The notes beneath the pieces were generated by a model. It had not been told where the DNA came from. It worked only from the letters and a program-made list of their open reading frames with translations, and did not search any database. From Gammaproteobacteria bacterium UBA5338 (GTDB lineage: Bacteria > Pseudomonadota > Gammaproteobacteria > Pseudomonadales > UBA5862): DNA of 6,576 bases. The translations under genes and the position numbers were made by a program. Shown here in pieces: positions 1 to 6,527 of this stretch (position 1 is its first letter; every line of letters begins with the position of its first letter). Location of the stretch: NCBI GenBank assembly GCA_002408105.1, contig DHQM01000133.1, positions 788 through 7,363 of the forward strand, given 5' to 3'.

Positions 1-770
1 AGGCCATGCTGGAAGACATCGCGATCCTGACCGGTGGCACCGTCATTTCCGACGAAGTGGGCCTGACCCTTGAAGGCGCCACATTGGATGACCTGGGTGA
101 AGCCAAGCGCATCACTGCGAGCAAGGAAAACACCACCATCGTTGATGGGGCGGGTGACAAGAAAGACATCGAAGCCCGTGTTCAGCAGATTCGCGTTCAG
201 ATCGAAGAAACCACTTCTGACTACGACCGCGAAAAGCTTCAGGAGCGTGTGGCCAAGCTTGCCGGCGGTGTTGCAGTGATCAAGGTTGGCGCTGCCACGG
301 AAGTGGAGATGAAAGAGAAGAAGGCCCGCGTTGAAGACGCGCTGCACTCCACCCGTGCCGCTGTGGAAGAAGGCGTTGTCGCGGGTGGTGGAACCGCGCT
401 CATCCGCGCGCTGGACGCCATTGCCGACCTCGAAGGTGACAACCATGATCAGGACGTGGGAGTGGACATCCTGCGCCGGGCCATGGAAGCACCGCTCCGC
501 CAGATCGTCACCAATGCAGGTGAAGAGGCCTCTGTTGTGGTGGCCAAGGTGAAAGAGCACTCGGGTGCATATGGCTACAACGCTGCCACCGGAGAGTATG
601 GCGACATGCTTGAGATGGGGATTTTGGACCCAGCCAAAGTCACCCGGACTGCGCTGCAGGCGGCTGCCTCGATCGCTGGTCTGATGATCACCACAGAGTG
701 CATGGTCACCGAGATCGAAGAGGACAAACCCGCAGCGCCGGCCATGCCGGACATGGGTGGCATGATGTAA
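1..770 (+). CDS. groEL: Chaperonin GroEL (Hsp60), C-terminal half, cut at the window start
   Basis: This is the large subunit of the GroEL/GroES folding chaperone, which encloses unfolded cytosolic proteins and uses ATP to drive folding. The reading frame is already open at base 1. The codon before the ATG at position 6 and the following residues ([12 protein letters not shown]) match the interior of GroEL, so that ATG is not a start. About 256 of the usual roughly 548 residues are present: the end of the apical domain, the second intermediate segment and the C-terminal equatorial domain. The segment [15 protein letters not shown] carries the aspartate (Asp398 in E. coli) needed for ATP hydrolysis. 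The strings [13 protein letters not shown] and [13 protein letters not shown] are classic family signatures. The tail ends [10 protein letters not shown], a single GGM unit rather than the longer Gly-Met repeat of E. coli. Identification is essentially certain; groES would be expected upstream, outside the window. Confidence 0.98.
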   Translation, partial: AMLEDIAILTGGTVISDEVGLTLEGATLDDLGEAKRITASKENTTIVDGAGDKKDIEARVQQIRVQIEETTSDYDREKLQERVAKLAGGVAVIKVGAATEVEMKEKKARVEDALHSTRAAVEEGVVAGGGTALIRALDAIADLEGDNHDQDVGVDILRRAMEAPLRQIVTNAGEEASVVVAKVKEHSGAYGYNAATGEYGDMLEMGILDPAKVTRTALQAAASIAGLMITTECMVTEIEEDKPAAPAMPDMGGMM

Positions 771-790
771 GCGGCTGCCATGCCGCGTGG

Positions 791-813
791 AGCCGCCGGT
801 TTTCCCGGCGGCT
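791..813 (+). other. Perfect 9-bp hairpin just after groEL
   Basis: AGCCGCCGG (791-799) and CCGGCGGCT (805-813) are exact reverse complements around a 5-nt loop. No T-run follows directly, so by itself it is not a typical intrinsic terminator. It sits 4 nt before the terminator hairpin and may protect the 3' end of the groEL mRNA or act with that terminator as a tandem structure. Confidence 0.6.
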
Positions 814-817
814 CATG

Positions 818-841
818 AACCCCGCTTCGGCGGGGTTTTTT
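818..841 (+). terminator. Rho-independent terminator of groEL
   Basis: AACCCCGC (818-825), a TTCG tetraloop (826-829) and GCGGGGTT (830-837) form an 8-bp stem with a very stable loop. It merges into six consecutive Ts (836-841). This is a textbook intrinsic terminator. It separates groEL from the porin operon, which should therefore have its own promoter. Confidence 0.92.
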
Positions 842-859
842 ATGTTACAAATTAGTAAT

Positions 860-878
860 AAGAATGATTTGCATTCTA
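860..878. promoter_or_regulatory. Candidate Fur box upstream of the porin operon
   Basis: The arms AGAATG (861-866) and CATTCT (872-877) are perfect inverted repeats with a 5-nt spacer. Aligned by hand to the 19-bp Fur consensus GATAATGATAATCATTATC, bases 860-878 match at 12 positions, or 13 if the central base is counted on the other strand, and the symmetry centres coincide at 869. The site lies in an AT-rich patch about 60 nt before the porin start, where a Fur repressor would block a promoter. A weak promoter pair, TTGCAT (869-874) and TAGAGT (893-898) with an 18-nt spacer, would overlap it, but this pair is tentative. Iron repression is inferred, not shown. Confidence 0.6.
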
Positions 879-918
879 GTTGCCTTATGCCGTAGAGTTG
901 CCGTCGCCATTTTTACCT

Positions 919-924
919 GAGGGG
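919..924 (+). promoter_or_regulatory. Ribosome binding site of the porin gene
   Basis: GAGGGG ends 7 nt before the ATG at 932. It supports that start, which also gives a clean signal peptide. Confidence 0.75.
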
Positions 925-931
925 AATTTCA

Positions 932-2071
932 ATGAGTGTATGGTCTCGTTCGGTGGTTGCCACCGCTGTATTGGCTGCGTCGGTGGCACAGGCAGCACCC
1001 GAGTCTTCCGGTGAGTCACTCAGTGACCGTGTCGAGCGGCTTGAATCGCTGATAGCAGCTCAAGCAACCGCGCCGGAATCTGCTGTGGGCGCCACGGAAA
1101 TTGGCGCCTACGCCGAGCTGCATTTGAACCGCCTCGACAATGAAAACGGACCCGACAAGAACGAGATCGACTTTCACCGCTTTGTGGTGATGCTGCACCA
1201 CGAGTTTACCGATCGGCTGCGCTTCGTCTCTGAGCTTGAGTTGGAGCACAGCCTTGCAGGCGAGGGCAAGGAGGGCGAAGTCGAACTGGAGCAGGCTTTC
1301 GTTGAATATGACCTCAACGCGGGCACTCGCGTGCGCGCTGGCTTGTTCCTGATCCCGGTGGGCATTCTCAATGAGACCCATGAGCCCGATACCTTTTATG
1401 GCGTCGAGCGCAATCCCGTCGAAAGCAACATCATTCCCACCACCTGGTGGGAGGCCGGTGCCGGGGTTGGAGGTGAATTGGCGCCGGGATGGTCCTATGA
1501 TTTTGCGGTGCACTCTGGGCTGTTTCTGGAGCCGGGTTCTGGTGATTTCAAAGTTCGCTCAGGGCGCCAGAAAGTGTCAGAAGCACGTGCCGACACCGGA
1601 GCTGCCACGGGTCGGGTTCGCTTCACCGGTATCGCGGGCCTTGAGCTCGGAGCGGCGGTTAACTACCAGAGTGACCTCGCCCAGGACCAAGCAGGCGACA
1701 GCATTGATGCGTTTCTTTACGAGGTACACGCAGCCTATCGAAGTGGCCCCTTTGGCGTTCGGGCCCTGTACGCCAGTTGGCAGATTGATGACGCGATCAA
1801 TATGGTCGCAGCGGGCGCCGACGAGCAGTCAGGCTTTTATGTTGAGCCGAGCTACCGGTTGTGCGAACGCTGGGGCCTGTTCGCACGCTACAGTGAGTGG
1901 GACAACCAGGCTGGGGCCGGAAACGACACTGAGTACGCACAAATGGATGTTGGTGTGAACTACTGGCTGCACCCCAGGGTGGTGTTCAAGCTCGATTACC
2001 AAAGCCAGGATGCACCGGCTGGGGCGAGCGAGTATGAGGGTGTGAACCTGGGCGTGGGCCTGAGTTTCTAA
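932..2071 (+). CDS. Outer-membrane porin with N-terminal coiled coil (phosphate-selective porin O/P-like)
   Basis: Predicted 379-residue outer-membrane beta-barrel channel. Residues 1-21 form a Sec signal peptide with probable cleavage after AQA (VAQA|AP). Residues about 30-45 (LSDRVERLESLIAAQ) have a heptad-like pattern of the kind seen at the N-terminus of some trimeric porins. The rest alternates short amphipathic strands with polar loops and ends in phenylalanine (VNLGVGLSF), the usual signal for barrel assembly. Segments such as GAYAELHLNRLD, LEQAFVEYDL, GLFLIPVGILNETHEPDTFYGVERNPVE and FKLDYQSQ recall proteins placed with the phosphate-selective porins (OprO/OprP-like fold). The substrate cannot be read from sequence, and here an iron-related cargo is as plausible as phosphate. 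The gene is first in a four-gene run downstream of the candidate Fur box, with the next gene 4 nt away. Confidence 0.85.
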   Translation: MSVWSRSVVATAVLAASVAQAAPESSGESLSDRVERLESLIAAQATAPESAVGATEIGAYAELHLNRLDNENGPDKNEIDFHRFVVMLHHEFTDRLRFVSELELEHSLAGEGKEGEVELEQAFVEYDLNAGTRVRAGLFLIPVGILNETHEPDTFYGVERNPVESNIIPTTWWEAGAGVGGELAPGWSYDFAVHSGLFLEPGSGDFKVRSGRQKVSEARADTGAATGRVRFTGIAGLELGAAVNYQSDLAQDQAGDSIDAFLYEVHAAYRSGPFGVRALYASWQIDDAINMVAAGADEQSGFYVEPSYRLCERWGLFARYSEWDNQAGAGNDTEYAQMDVGVNYWLHPRVVFKLDYQSQDAPAGASEYEGVNLGVGLSF

Positions 2072-2075
2072 TCCG

Positions 2076-2645
2076 ATGGACGGGCTTGGCGGCATGATTC
2101 GACATGGCATGTGGCGGACAGGCCTCGCCCTGTCCCTGCTGATGCTCTGGAGCGGGGTTGCCAACGCGGCAACCGGGTCCCAGGTGTCGACCGCCGAGTT
2201 CGTTGAAGCTGTCTTTAACCCCGGCCGCCCGAGCATGCGTGTGTTGTCGCTCGATGCGAATCAGCGCGAACAGGCACAGGCGGTCCGGGGCCTTCCTTTT
2301 GACCGCACCAAGGTGTTGTACTGGACCGACGGCGAACGCACCGCCTGGGTGCTCAACGAAATCGGCAAGACCAAACCCATCACCATCGGAATCGTTGTAC
2401 GGAACCAGACCATCGAGTCCGTCCAGGTGCTGGCGTTCCGAGAAAGTCGAGGCGGTGAAGTTCGGTACGGGTTTTTCACCGACCAATTCAGTGGCCTCAG
2501 CCTGCAAATGGACCGCAGGCTTTCAGGCACTGTGGATGGAATCACCGGCGCGACCCTGTCAGTTCGCGCAGTGAAAACTGCAGCACGCCTGGCGCTTTGG
2601 CTCGATGCGCAAGCATCTGGTGTATCCATTGCCCGCGCCTCCTGA
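2076..2645 (+). CDS. Secreted FMN-binding domain protein, predicted covalently flavinylated
   Basis: This 189-residue exported protein carries a C-terminal FMN-binding domain of the NqrC/RnfG type. The motif DGITGATLS (residues 154-162) matches the sequence recognised by the flavin transferase ApbE, which links FMN to the final threonine of the GAT element, here Thr160. By family precedent the protein is a periplasmic one-electron or two-electron carrier. A hydrophobic stretch ending in VANA|AT (residues about 17-31) is a likely signal peptide. The ATG at 2076 lies 4 nt after the porin stop, but its ribosome site is weak. The in-frame ATG at 2094 (Met7), with GGACGGG-like sequence upstream, gives a more normal signal peptide and may be the true start; Met12 (2109) is also possible. 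No ApbE gene is in view, so the enzyme must be encoded elsewhere. Electron donor and acceptor are unknown, and the PepSY protein next door is the obvious partner. Confidence 0.85.
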   Translation: MDGLGGMIRHGMWRTGLALSLLMLWSGVANAATGSQVSTAEFVEAVFNPGRPSMRVLSLDANQREQAQAVRGLPFDRTKVLYWTDGERTAWVLNEIGKTKPITIGIVVRNQTIESVQVLAFRESRGGEVRYGFFTDQFSGLSLQMDRRLSGTVDGITGATLSVRAVKTAARLALWLDAQASGVSIARAS

Positions 2646-2659
2646 ATCTTGGCGCTGTA

Positions 2660-3394
2660 TTGATCAATTGGTCTCATTCGCACCGCACCCTGAGTTGGAT
2701 GAGCGCGCTGCTGCTCGGGTTGATGCTGGCCACCGGCGTCGGAATCAATCACGCAAGCGATTGGGCGTTGGATCGCACAGCCCTTCCGGCCTCGTGGATG
2801 CGTCTTCTGTATGGTGCAACCCAGCCTGGGGTGACCGCAGTGTACCTGGCCGGTGACCGCTGGGCCGCGAGCGCCGAAGGCCGCCTGTTGATCGCGCCAG
2901 GTGAGGCTGTGCCACTGAGCGCGGGCGAAGCCTTGCGCGGCGTGGTCGCACGCGGCGAACAACTTTGGGCAATCACCGACCAGCAGGTCCTGGTGCTCAG
3001 CCCCGCCCTGGGAGACGTGTTTCCTATGGCGCTTTTTGGGGTTGAAGAGGTCAGCGCGGTGGGCCATGCGTCCAGCTGCGCCTTGGTGATCAAGGCGCAG
3101 GGTGGGCTCTGGTGCCTTGAGCTCGACGAGTTGGTTGCTCACCCCCTTGACCCCGCCACGTCCGTGGACTGGCAGCAAGGGCAGCCTGTTGGCGACTTGA
3201 GCAATCAGGTGTTGCGCGCGTTCTACGCGCAGGAACTGACCATAGAGCGCCTATTGCAGGACATTCATTCGGGCCGGGTGCTGCCTGGTGGGATGTACCT
3301 GCTGGATGCGCTGGGTGTGGTGCTCTTGCTGCAGATTTGGAGCGGGCTCTGGTTGTGGCAGCGCCGCCGCCGGCTTCAGCGCCGGGTACGCTGA
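2660..3394 (+). CDS. PepSY-associated two-helix membrane protein (start uncertain, non-ATG)
   Basis: Integral inner-membrane protein of the PepSY-TM type, about 244 residues if it starts at the TTG at 2660. The N-terminus has a histidine-rich HSHRTLSW element, a membrane helix (residues about 13-29) and NHASDW after it, like the LNH..W pattern of this family. A periplasmic domain of about 180 residues looks strand-rich and contains two cysteines (140, 152). The motif DIHSGR (201-206) precedes the second helix (about 211-233), and an Arg-rich tail QRRRRLQRRVR stays inside. Such proteins often accompany FMN-binding proteins and are thought to pass electrons across the membrane. No ATG fits. The frame is open back to a TTG at 2597, which would overlap the FMN gene by 49 nt; the ATG at 2699 would delete the conserved HRTLSW. 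No Shine-Dalgarno is evident, so translation may be coupled to the upstream gene. The family call is firm; start and function are not. Confidence 0.8.
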   Translation: MINWSHSHRTLSWMSALLLGLMLATGVGINHASDWALDRTALPASWMRLLYGATQPGVTAVYLAGDRWAASAEGRLLIAPGEAVPLSAGEALRGVVARGEQLWAITDQQVLVLSPALGDVFPMALFGVEEVSAVGHASSCALVIKAQGGLWCLELDELVAHPLDPATSVDWQQGQPVGDLSNQVLRAFYAQELTIERLLQDIHSGRVLPGGMYLLDALGVVLLLQIWSGLWLWQRRRRLQRRVR

Positions 3395-3506
3395 CCCCAG
3401 GGCGCACGCAACGGTGCCAAAACATCGGTCGGAGGGGGTGCACAAGCCGTGGGCGGTTGCCGGCAGTGGGCGCTTGTTCCCCTCAATGCAACCACGGAGG
3501 TTTCCC
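3395..3506 (+). other. 112-nt gap between the PepSY and HugZ-like genes
   Basis: No convincing promoter, terminator or gene is visible. The frame of the downstream gene is open through the whole gap, with an ATG at 3486 and a GTG at 3438, but the encoded peptide resembles no domain. The absence of a terminator is compatible with read-through from the upstream genes. Confidence 0.5.
3496..3500 (+). promoter_or_regulatory. Ribosome binding site deciding the HugZ-like start
   Basis: GGAGG ends 6 nt before the ATG at 3507. It favours that start over the in-frame ATG at 3486, which lacks such a site. It also argues against the much longer open frame reaching back to 3288, which would overlap the PepSY gene by over 100 nt. 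Confidence 0.8.
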
Positions 3507-4172
3507 ATGCAGGACCTGCTGCTACAGTGCCGCAATGCCATTCTCAATAGCCGGTGGGTCGAGGTCAGCCTTGATGGCTTAGACCAAGCCCCGGTCAGGC
3601 AAACCTGGTGCCTTGGCCATGAGGGCGTGCCGCTGGTCATCGCCTTGACGCCGGGTGCGCACGCTGTCGAGCGCGCCACACTGGTGTTTATCGACGGCGC
3701 GGTGCGGGTGGTCTGTCGTTGCCGGTTGCACAGGGCGCACGCCAGCGAAGATTCGGCGCGCCGACTGGCGCGCTATGGCAAGGCGCTGGAGTCCGGAGCG
3801 CACCAAGCCTATTTCGCACACCCTGAATCTTGCGAACTTGCTGTGGCTGACTCAGCCCCGGTCGCACTCGACTACGCCGCGTTGGACCTCGCCTGTACGT
3901 TTGCAGCGGAGCGAGAGGCGTACATGGTGGAGCACATGAATGAGGACCACCTTCGAGAAATGCTCGACTACTGCAGGCATGCCGGACTTGAAGCCGAGCA
4001 AGCGCAGGTATCGATGGCGGGGATCGACCACTACGGGTTTGATCTATTCCTCAACGGTGACCGCGAGCGATTCGACTTCGGAAAACCCTACACGCAGCCT
4101 CGCGATGCAACGATGCGGTTGGTAGAAATGGCATTTGCTGCACGTGGGGAAGACATGCCGTCAAGCCATTGA
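3507..4172 (+). CDS. HugZ-like heme-utilisation family protein with DUF2470-type domain
   Basis: Predicted 221-residue cytoplasmic protein. The C-terminal part (about 134-212) fits the DUF2470 domain: the signature HMNEDH (143-148), then GIDHYGFDL (172-180) and a helix DATMRLVEMAFAAR. In HugZ-type proteins this domain follows a split-barrel related to pyridoxamine-phosphate oxidases, and characterised members (H. pylori HugZ, V. cholerae HutZ) bind or degrade heme. Here residues 1-120 have the right length and a strand-rich pattern but lack the usual easily recognised barrel motifs, so the first domain is divergent. Known members use a histidine near the C-terminus to bind heme; this protein ends with histidine (His221), a suggestive but unproven parallel. 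No signal peptide is seen. The gene lies last in the candidate Fur-controlled run, which supports an iron or heme role. Actual heme oxygenase activity is not established by the sequence. Confidence 0.8.
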   Translation: MQDLLLQCRNAILNSRWVEVSLDGLDQAPVRQTWCLGHEGVPLVIALTPGAHAVERATLVFIDGAVRVVCRCRLHRAHASEDSARRLARYGKALESGAHQAYFAHPESCELAVADSAPVALDYAALDLACTFAAEREAYMVEHMNEDHLREMLDYCRHAGLEAEQAQVSMAGIDHYGFDLFLNGDRERFDFGKPYTQPRDATMRLVEMAFAARGEDMPSSH

Positions 4173-4261
4173 ACAGTGGTCGCGTTTAGCGGATCGAGCC
4201 CCCCGCACTTGTTGGCGCGGGCATGAGGATGGGCGTCGATCGTTGTGGGCCTGGGTACACA

Positions 4262-4286
4262 CGCAGCCGTTTGTTGTCCGGCTGTG
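4262..4286. terminator. Hairpin between convergent genes, possible weak terminator
   Basis: CGCAGCCG (4262-4269) pairs with CGGCTGTG (4279-4286), 8 bp with one G-T pair and a 9-nt loop. It lies in the 132-nt gap between the ends of the HugZ-like gene and the minus-strand gene. No clear T-run follows on either strand, so termination here may be weak or factor dependent. Nothing else is seen in 4173-4304. Confidence 0.35.
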
Positions 4287-4304
4287 GCTTTGGGCAGCGC
4301 CGCC

Positions 4305-4832
4305 TCAGTACCTAAGCCCGTAGGTGAGTGCCAGGGCGTAGGCGCCCGGGTCGTCATCCCCGAGGCCGAGGTTCGACAGATAGAACACCTTGGCCCCAAT
4401 TTGCACATCGGCGTTCAAGCGGTACTCCACTTGTAGCCCGCGGTAAAACTGCAAGGTGTGGCCAAGGTCGATGGTGTCGCCATCGTGGTGCACCCCCAAG
4501 GCAAGCACTGGGGTGGCCATCCAACTGGGGCCGATGTCGATCGGCAAGCTCAGGCCTGCATAGGCGGTCACGTCGTCTTCGGTTGAGAGCATGAACCCGG
4601 ATACAGGACGGAACACGCCCCGCAGCGCCTCAGCGAACTGGAATTGGCCTTCGACGTACCAGGCCGACTCGGAGTGGTCGATTGCGAAGCCACCGATGCC
4701 GAAGCTCAGCACATCCCCTGGGTCAGCTGATGCCGGCTGAACGCCGAACAGTAGTGCTGCCGCCCCAAGGCCAAGCGGTGCGGTGGAGAAGCGTCGAATC
4801 CTTTGAAGTGCACATTGTACGGCAGGTCGCAT
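4305..4832 (-). CDS. PagL/acyloxyacyl-hydrolase-like outer-membrane protein, apparently lacking catalytic residues
   Basis: Small exported beta-barrel, 175 residues from the ATG at 4832. Residues about 17-36 make a signal peptide ending ASA|DP. The mature part has alternating strands and ends in tyrosine (LTYGLRY), typical of outer-membrane barrels. The order GLQVEYRL...FYLSNLGLGDDDPG near the C-terminus resembles PagL lipid A 3-O-deacylases, whose active form reads His-x-Ser-Asn with a glutamate 12 residues after the serine. Here serine 153 and asparagine 154 are kept, but the histidine position is Tyr151 and the glutamate position is Tyr165, so hydrolysis by the known triad looks impossible. 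It may be a non-catalytic relative or a plain barrel with local similarity. The frame is open to an ATG at 4883, but the 17 extra residues would put a polar stretch before the signal peptide. No good ribosome site is seen for either start. It is divergent from guaB. Confidence 0.65.
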   Translation of the reverse strand: MRPAVQCALQRIRRFSTAPLGLGAAALLFGVQPASADPGDVLSFGIGGFAIDHSESAWYVEGQFQFAEALRGVFRPVSGFMLSTEDDVTAYAGLSLPIDIGPSWMATPVLALGVHHDGDTIDLGHTLQFYRGLQVEYRLNADVQIGAKVFYLSNLGLGDDDPGAYALALTYGLRY

Positions 4833-4932
4833 GGTGGTGATTGGGCTCCAAACGGTGGTCAGGGTTGTATGCCCAGGCGGCATGGGGCCATTCTAACAGC
4901 CCAGCGGGGAGCGGGCCTGCGAACTGCAGCAA

Positions 4933-4968
4933 TTTACTGGGAATGGCGCGACTGGTAGACTGGCGCGC
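4933..4968 (+). promoter_or_regulatory. Candidate sigma70 promoter of guaBA with GC-rich discriminator
   Basis: TTTACT (4933-4938) and TAGACT (4956-4961) each match four of six consensus bases and are separated by the ideal 17 nt. The -10 element is followed at once by GGCGCGC (4962-4968). A GC-rich discriminator is typical of promoters shut down by ppGpp, and the E. coli guaBA promoter is known to be under stringent and growth-rate control, so the same is plausible here. The start would be near 4968, giving a leader of about 30 nt. Confidence 0.5.
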
Positions 4969-4986
4969 TTCACTTTTGGGCGCATC

Positions 4987-4992
4987 GGGGGG
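4987..4992 (+). promoter_or_regulatory. Ribosome binding site of guaB
   Basis: Six consecutive Gs end 6 nt before the ATG at 4999. They fix the start together with the match of [20 protein letters not shown] to the N-terminus of the family. Confidence 0.7.
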
Positions 4993-4998
4993 CTCGCT

Positions 4999-6468
4999 AT
5001 GCTGCGCATCGTAGAAGAAGCGCTGACTTTTGACGATGTACTGCTGCTGCCCGCCCATTCGCTGACCCTGCCGCGGGAAGCCAACCTACAGACCCGCGTA
5101 AGCCGCTCCATCCGCTTGCAGATTCCGCTGCTGTCTGCCGCCATGGACACCGTCACCGAATCCCGCCTGGCCATCGCCATGGCGCAGGAAGGCGGCATCG
5201 GCATTGTGCACAAAAACATGAGCATTGAGCAGCAGGCCTGGCAGGTGCGTGCGGTCAAAAAGCACGAGAGCGGGGTCATCAAAGACCCGATCACCATCGA
5301 TGCGAATACACCCATTCGCGACTTAATTGAGTTGACCCAGGTCCACAACATCTCCGGCATGCCAGTGCTGGAGAACGGCGACCTTGTCGGTATCGTCACT
5401 GCCCGTGATCTTCGGTTCGAAACCCGCCTTGATGACCCGGTCTCCGCCATCATGACCCCCAAGGAGCGGCTGGTCACGGTGCGCGAAGGGGCCGATCCGG
5501 ATTCGATTCGAGAATTGATGCACGATCACCGCATCGAGAAGGTGCTGGTGGTGAACGACCGTTTCGAACTCCGTGGAATGGTGACCGTAAAAGACATCTA
5601 CAAGGCGCAGGCGTTCCCTCGGGCGTGCAAGGACGACCAAGGTCGGCTGCGGGTTGGCGCTGCGGTGGGGACGGGTGCCGACACCGACGAACGGGTGCGT
5701 GCCCTGGTCGACGAAGGAGTGGACCTCATCATCGTGGATACCGCGCACGGTCACCACCAGGGGGTGCTGGATGCGGTGGCACGGATCAAGGGCTACTACC
5801 CGGACATTGACGTGGTGGGAGGCAACATTGCAACGGCCAAGGCAGCGCGAGCACTTGCCGATGCTGGTGCCGATGGCGTGAAGGTCGGCATCGGTCCCGG
5901 CTCGATTTGCACCACTCGCATTGTGACGGGAGTCGGGGTTCCTCAGATCAGCGCCATTGCCAACGTAGCCGATGAGTTGCGTGACGCAGGCATCCCCATC
6001 ATTGCCGACGGTGGCATCCGGTTTTCTGGCGATTTGGCCAAAGCGATCGCGGCGGGGGCCAGTTGCGTGATGGTCGGCAGCATGCTGGCTGGCACAGAGG
6101 AGGCCCCCGGAGAGGTCGAACTCTATCAGGGCCGAAGCTACAAGGCCTACCGCGGAATGGGGTCGCTGGGTGCCATGTCGCAACAGCAAGGCTCCAGTGA
6201 CCGCTACTTTCAGGACCTGGAGCGCGGTGCTGACAAGCTGGTGCCGGAAGGCATCGAAGGCCGGGTTCCCTACAAGGGCACCATGAATAAAATCATCACC
6301 CAGCTGGTTGGCGGGTTGCGGTCCTCCATGGGATATACCGGCTGCGCGACGATCGATGAGATGCGGACCAAGCCCCAGTTCGTGCGCGTCACCAACGCTG
6401 GGGTCAGCGAGAGCCACGTGCACGATGTGACCATCACCAAAGAGCCGCCGAACTATCAGGTCAGCTGA
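4999..6468 (+). CDS. guaB: Inosine-5'-monophosphate dehydrogenase
   Basis: Oxidises IMP to XMP with NAD+, the first committed and rate-limiting step of guanine nucleotide synthesis, in the cytoplasm as a tetramer. The 489 residues match the usual length and align along their whole extent with E. coli GuaB. The (beta/alpha)8 barrel is split by two CBS motifs (about 93-205; [18 protein letters not shown] and [21 protein letters not shown] lie in this region), which bind regulatory adenine or guanine nucleotides. The catalytic loop GPGSICTTR carries the nucleophile Cys304 and the potassium-site glycines. [10 protein letters not shown] (337-346) holds the IMP phosphate. The mobile flap SSDRYF (399-404) supplies the Arg402-Tyr403 pair that activates water. 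All key residues are present, so the enzyme should be active. guaA follows after about 60 nt, forming the classic guaBA operon. Confidence 0.99.
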   Translation: MLRIVEEALTFDDVLLLPAHSLTLPREANLQTRVSRSIRLQIPLLSAAMDTVTESRLAIAMAQEGGIGIVHKNMSIEQQAWQVRAVKKHESGVIKDPITIDANTPIRDLIELTQVHNISGMPVLENGDLVGIVTARDLRFETRLDDPVSAIMTPKERLVTVREGADPDSIRELMHDHRIEKVLVVNDRFELRGMVTVKDIYKAQAFPRACKDDQGRLRVGAAVGTGADTDERVRALVDEGVDLIIVDTAHGHHQGVLDAVARIKGYYPDIDVVGGNIATAKAARALADAGADGVKVGIGPGSICTTRIVTGVGVPQISAIANVADELRDAGIPIIADGGIRFSGDLAKAIAAGASCVMVGSMLAGTEEAPGEVELYQGRSYKAYRGMGSLGAMSQQQGSSDRYFQDLERGADKLVPEGIEGRVPYKGTMNKIITQLVGGLRSSMGYTGCATIDEMRTKPQFVRVTNAGVSESHVHDVTITKEPPNYQVS

Positions 6469-6527
6469 TCGCCGCTTCGGGCCGTGCTGCACCGACTTTC
6501 CGCGCTGTATTCAAGTACTGGCACCGC

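Noticed and set aside
1371..1958. 195-residue plus-strand frame inside the porin gene
   Set aside because: Out-of-frame shadow of a porin with a full signal peptide, ribosome site and barrel terminus.
2261..3178. 305-residue open frame on the minus strand opposite the FMN and PepSY genes
   Set aside because: It spans two recognised genes and their junction, has a composition typical of antisense translation, and shows no domain.
3288..3506. 73-residue N-terminal extension of the HugZ-like protein
   Set aside because: It would overlap the PepSY gene by more than 100 nt, looks like out-of-frame PepSY sequence (Cys/Gly/Trp rich), and the GGAGG at 3496-3500 marks the ATG at 3507.
4305..4832. 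Calling the minus-strand gene an active lipid A deacylase (pagL)
   Set aside because: The His and Glu of the catalytic triad are both tyrosine in the best gapless alignment, so only a family-like label is justified.
5323..6492. 389-residue open frame on the minus strand opposite guaB
   Set aside because: It is antisense to a complete, highly conserved guaB. Its protein resembles no known family, and long antisense frames are expected in GC-rich coding DNA.
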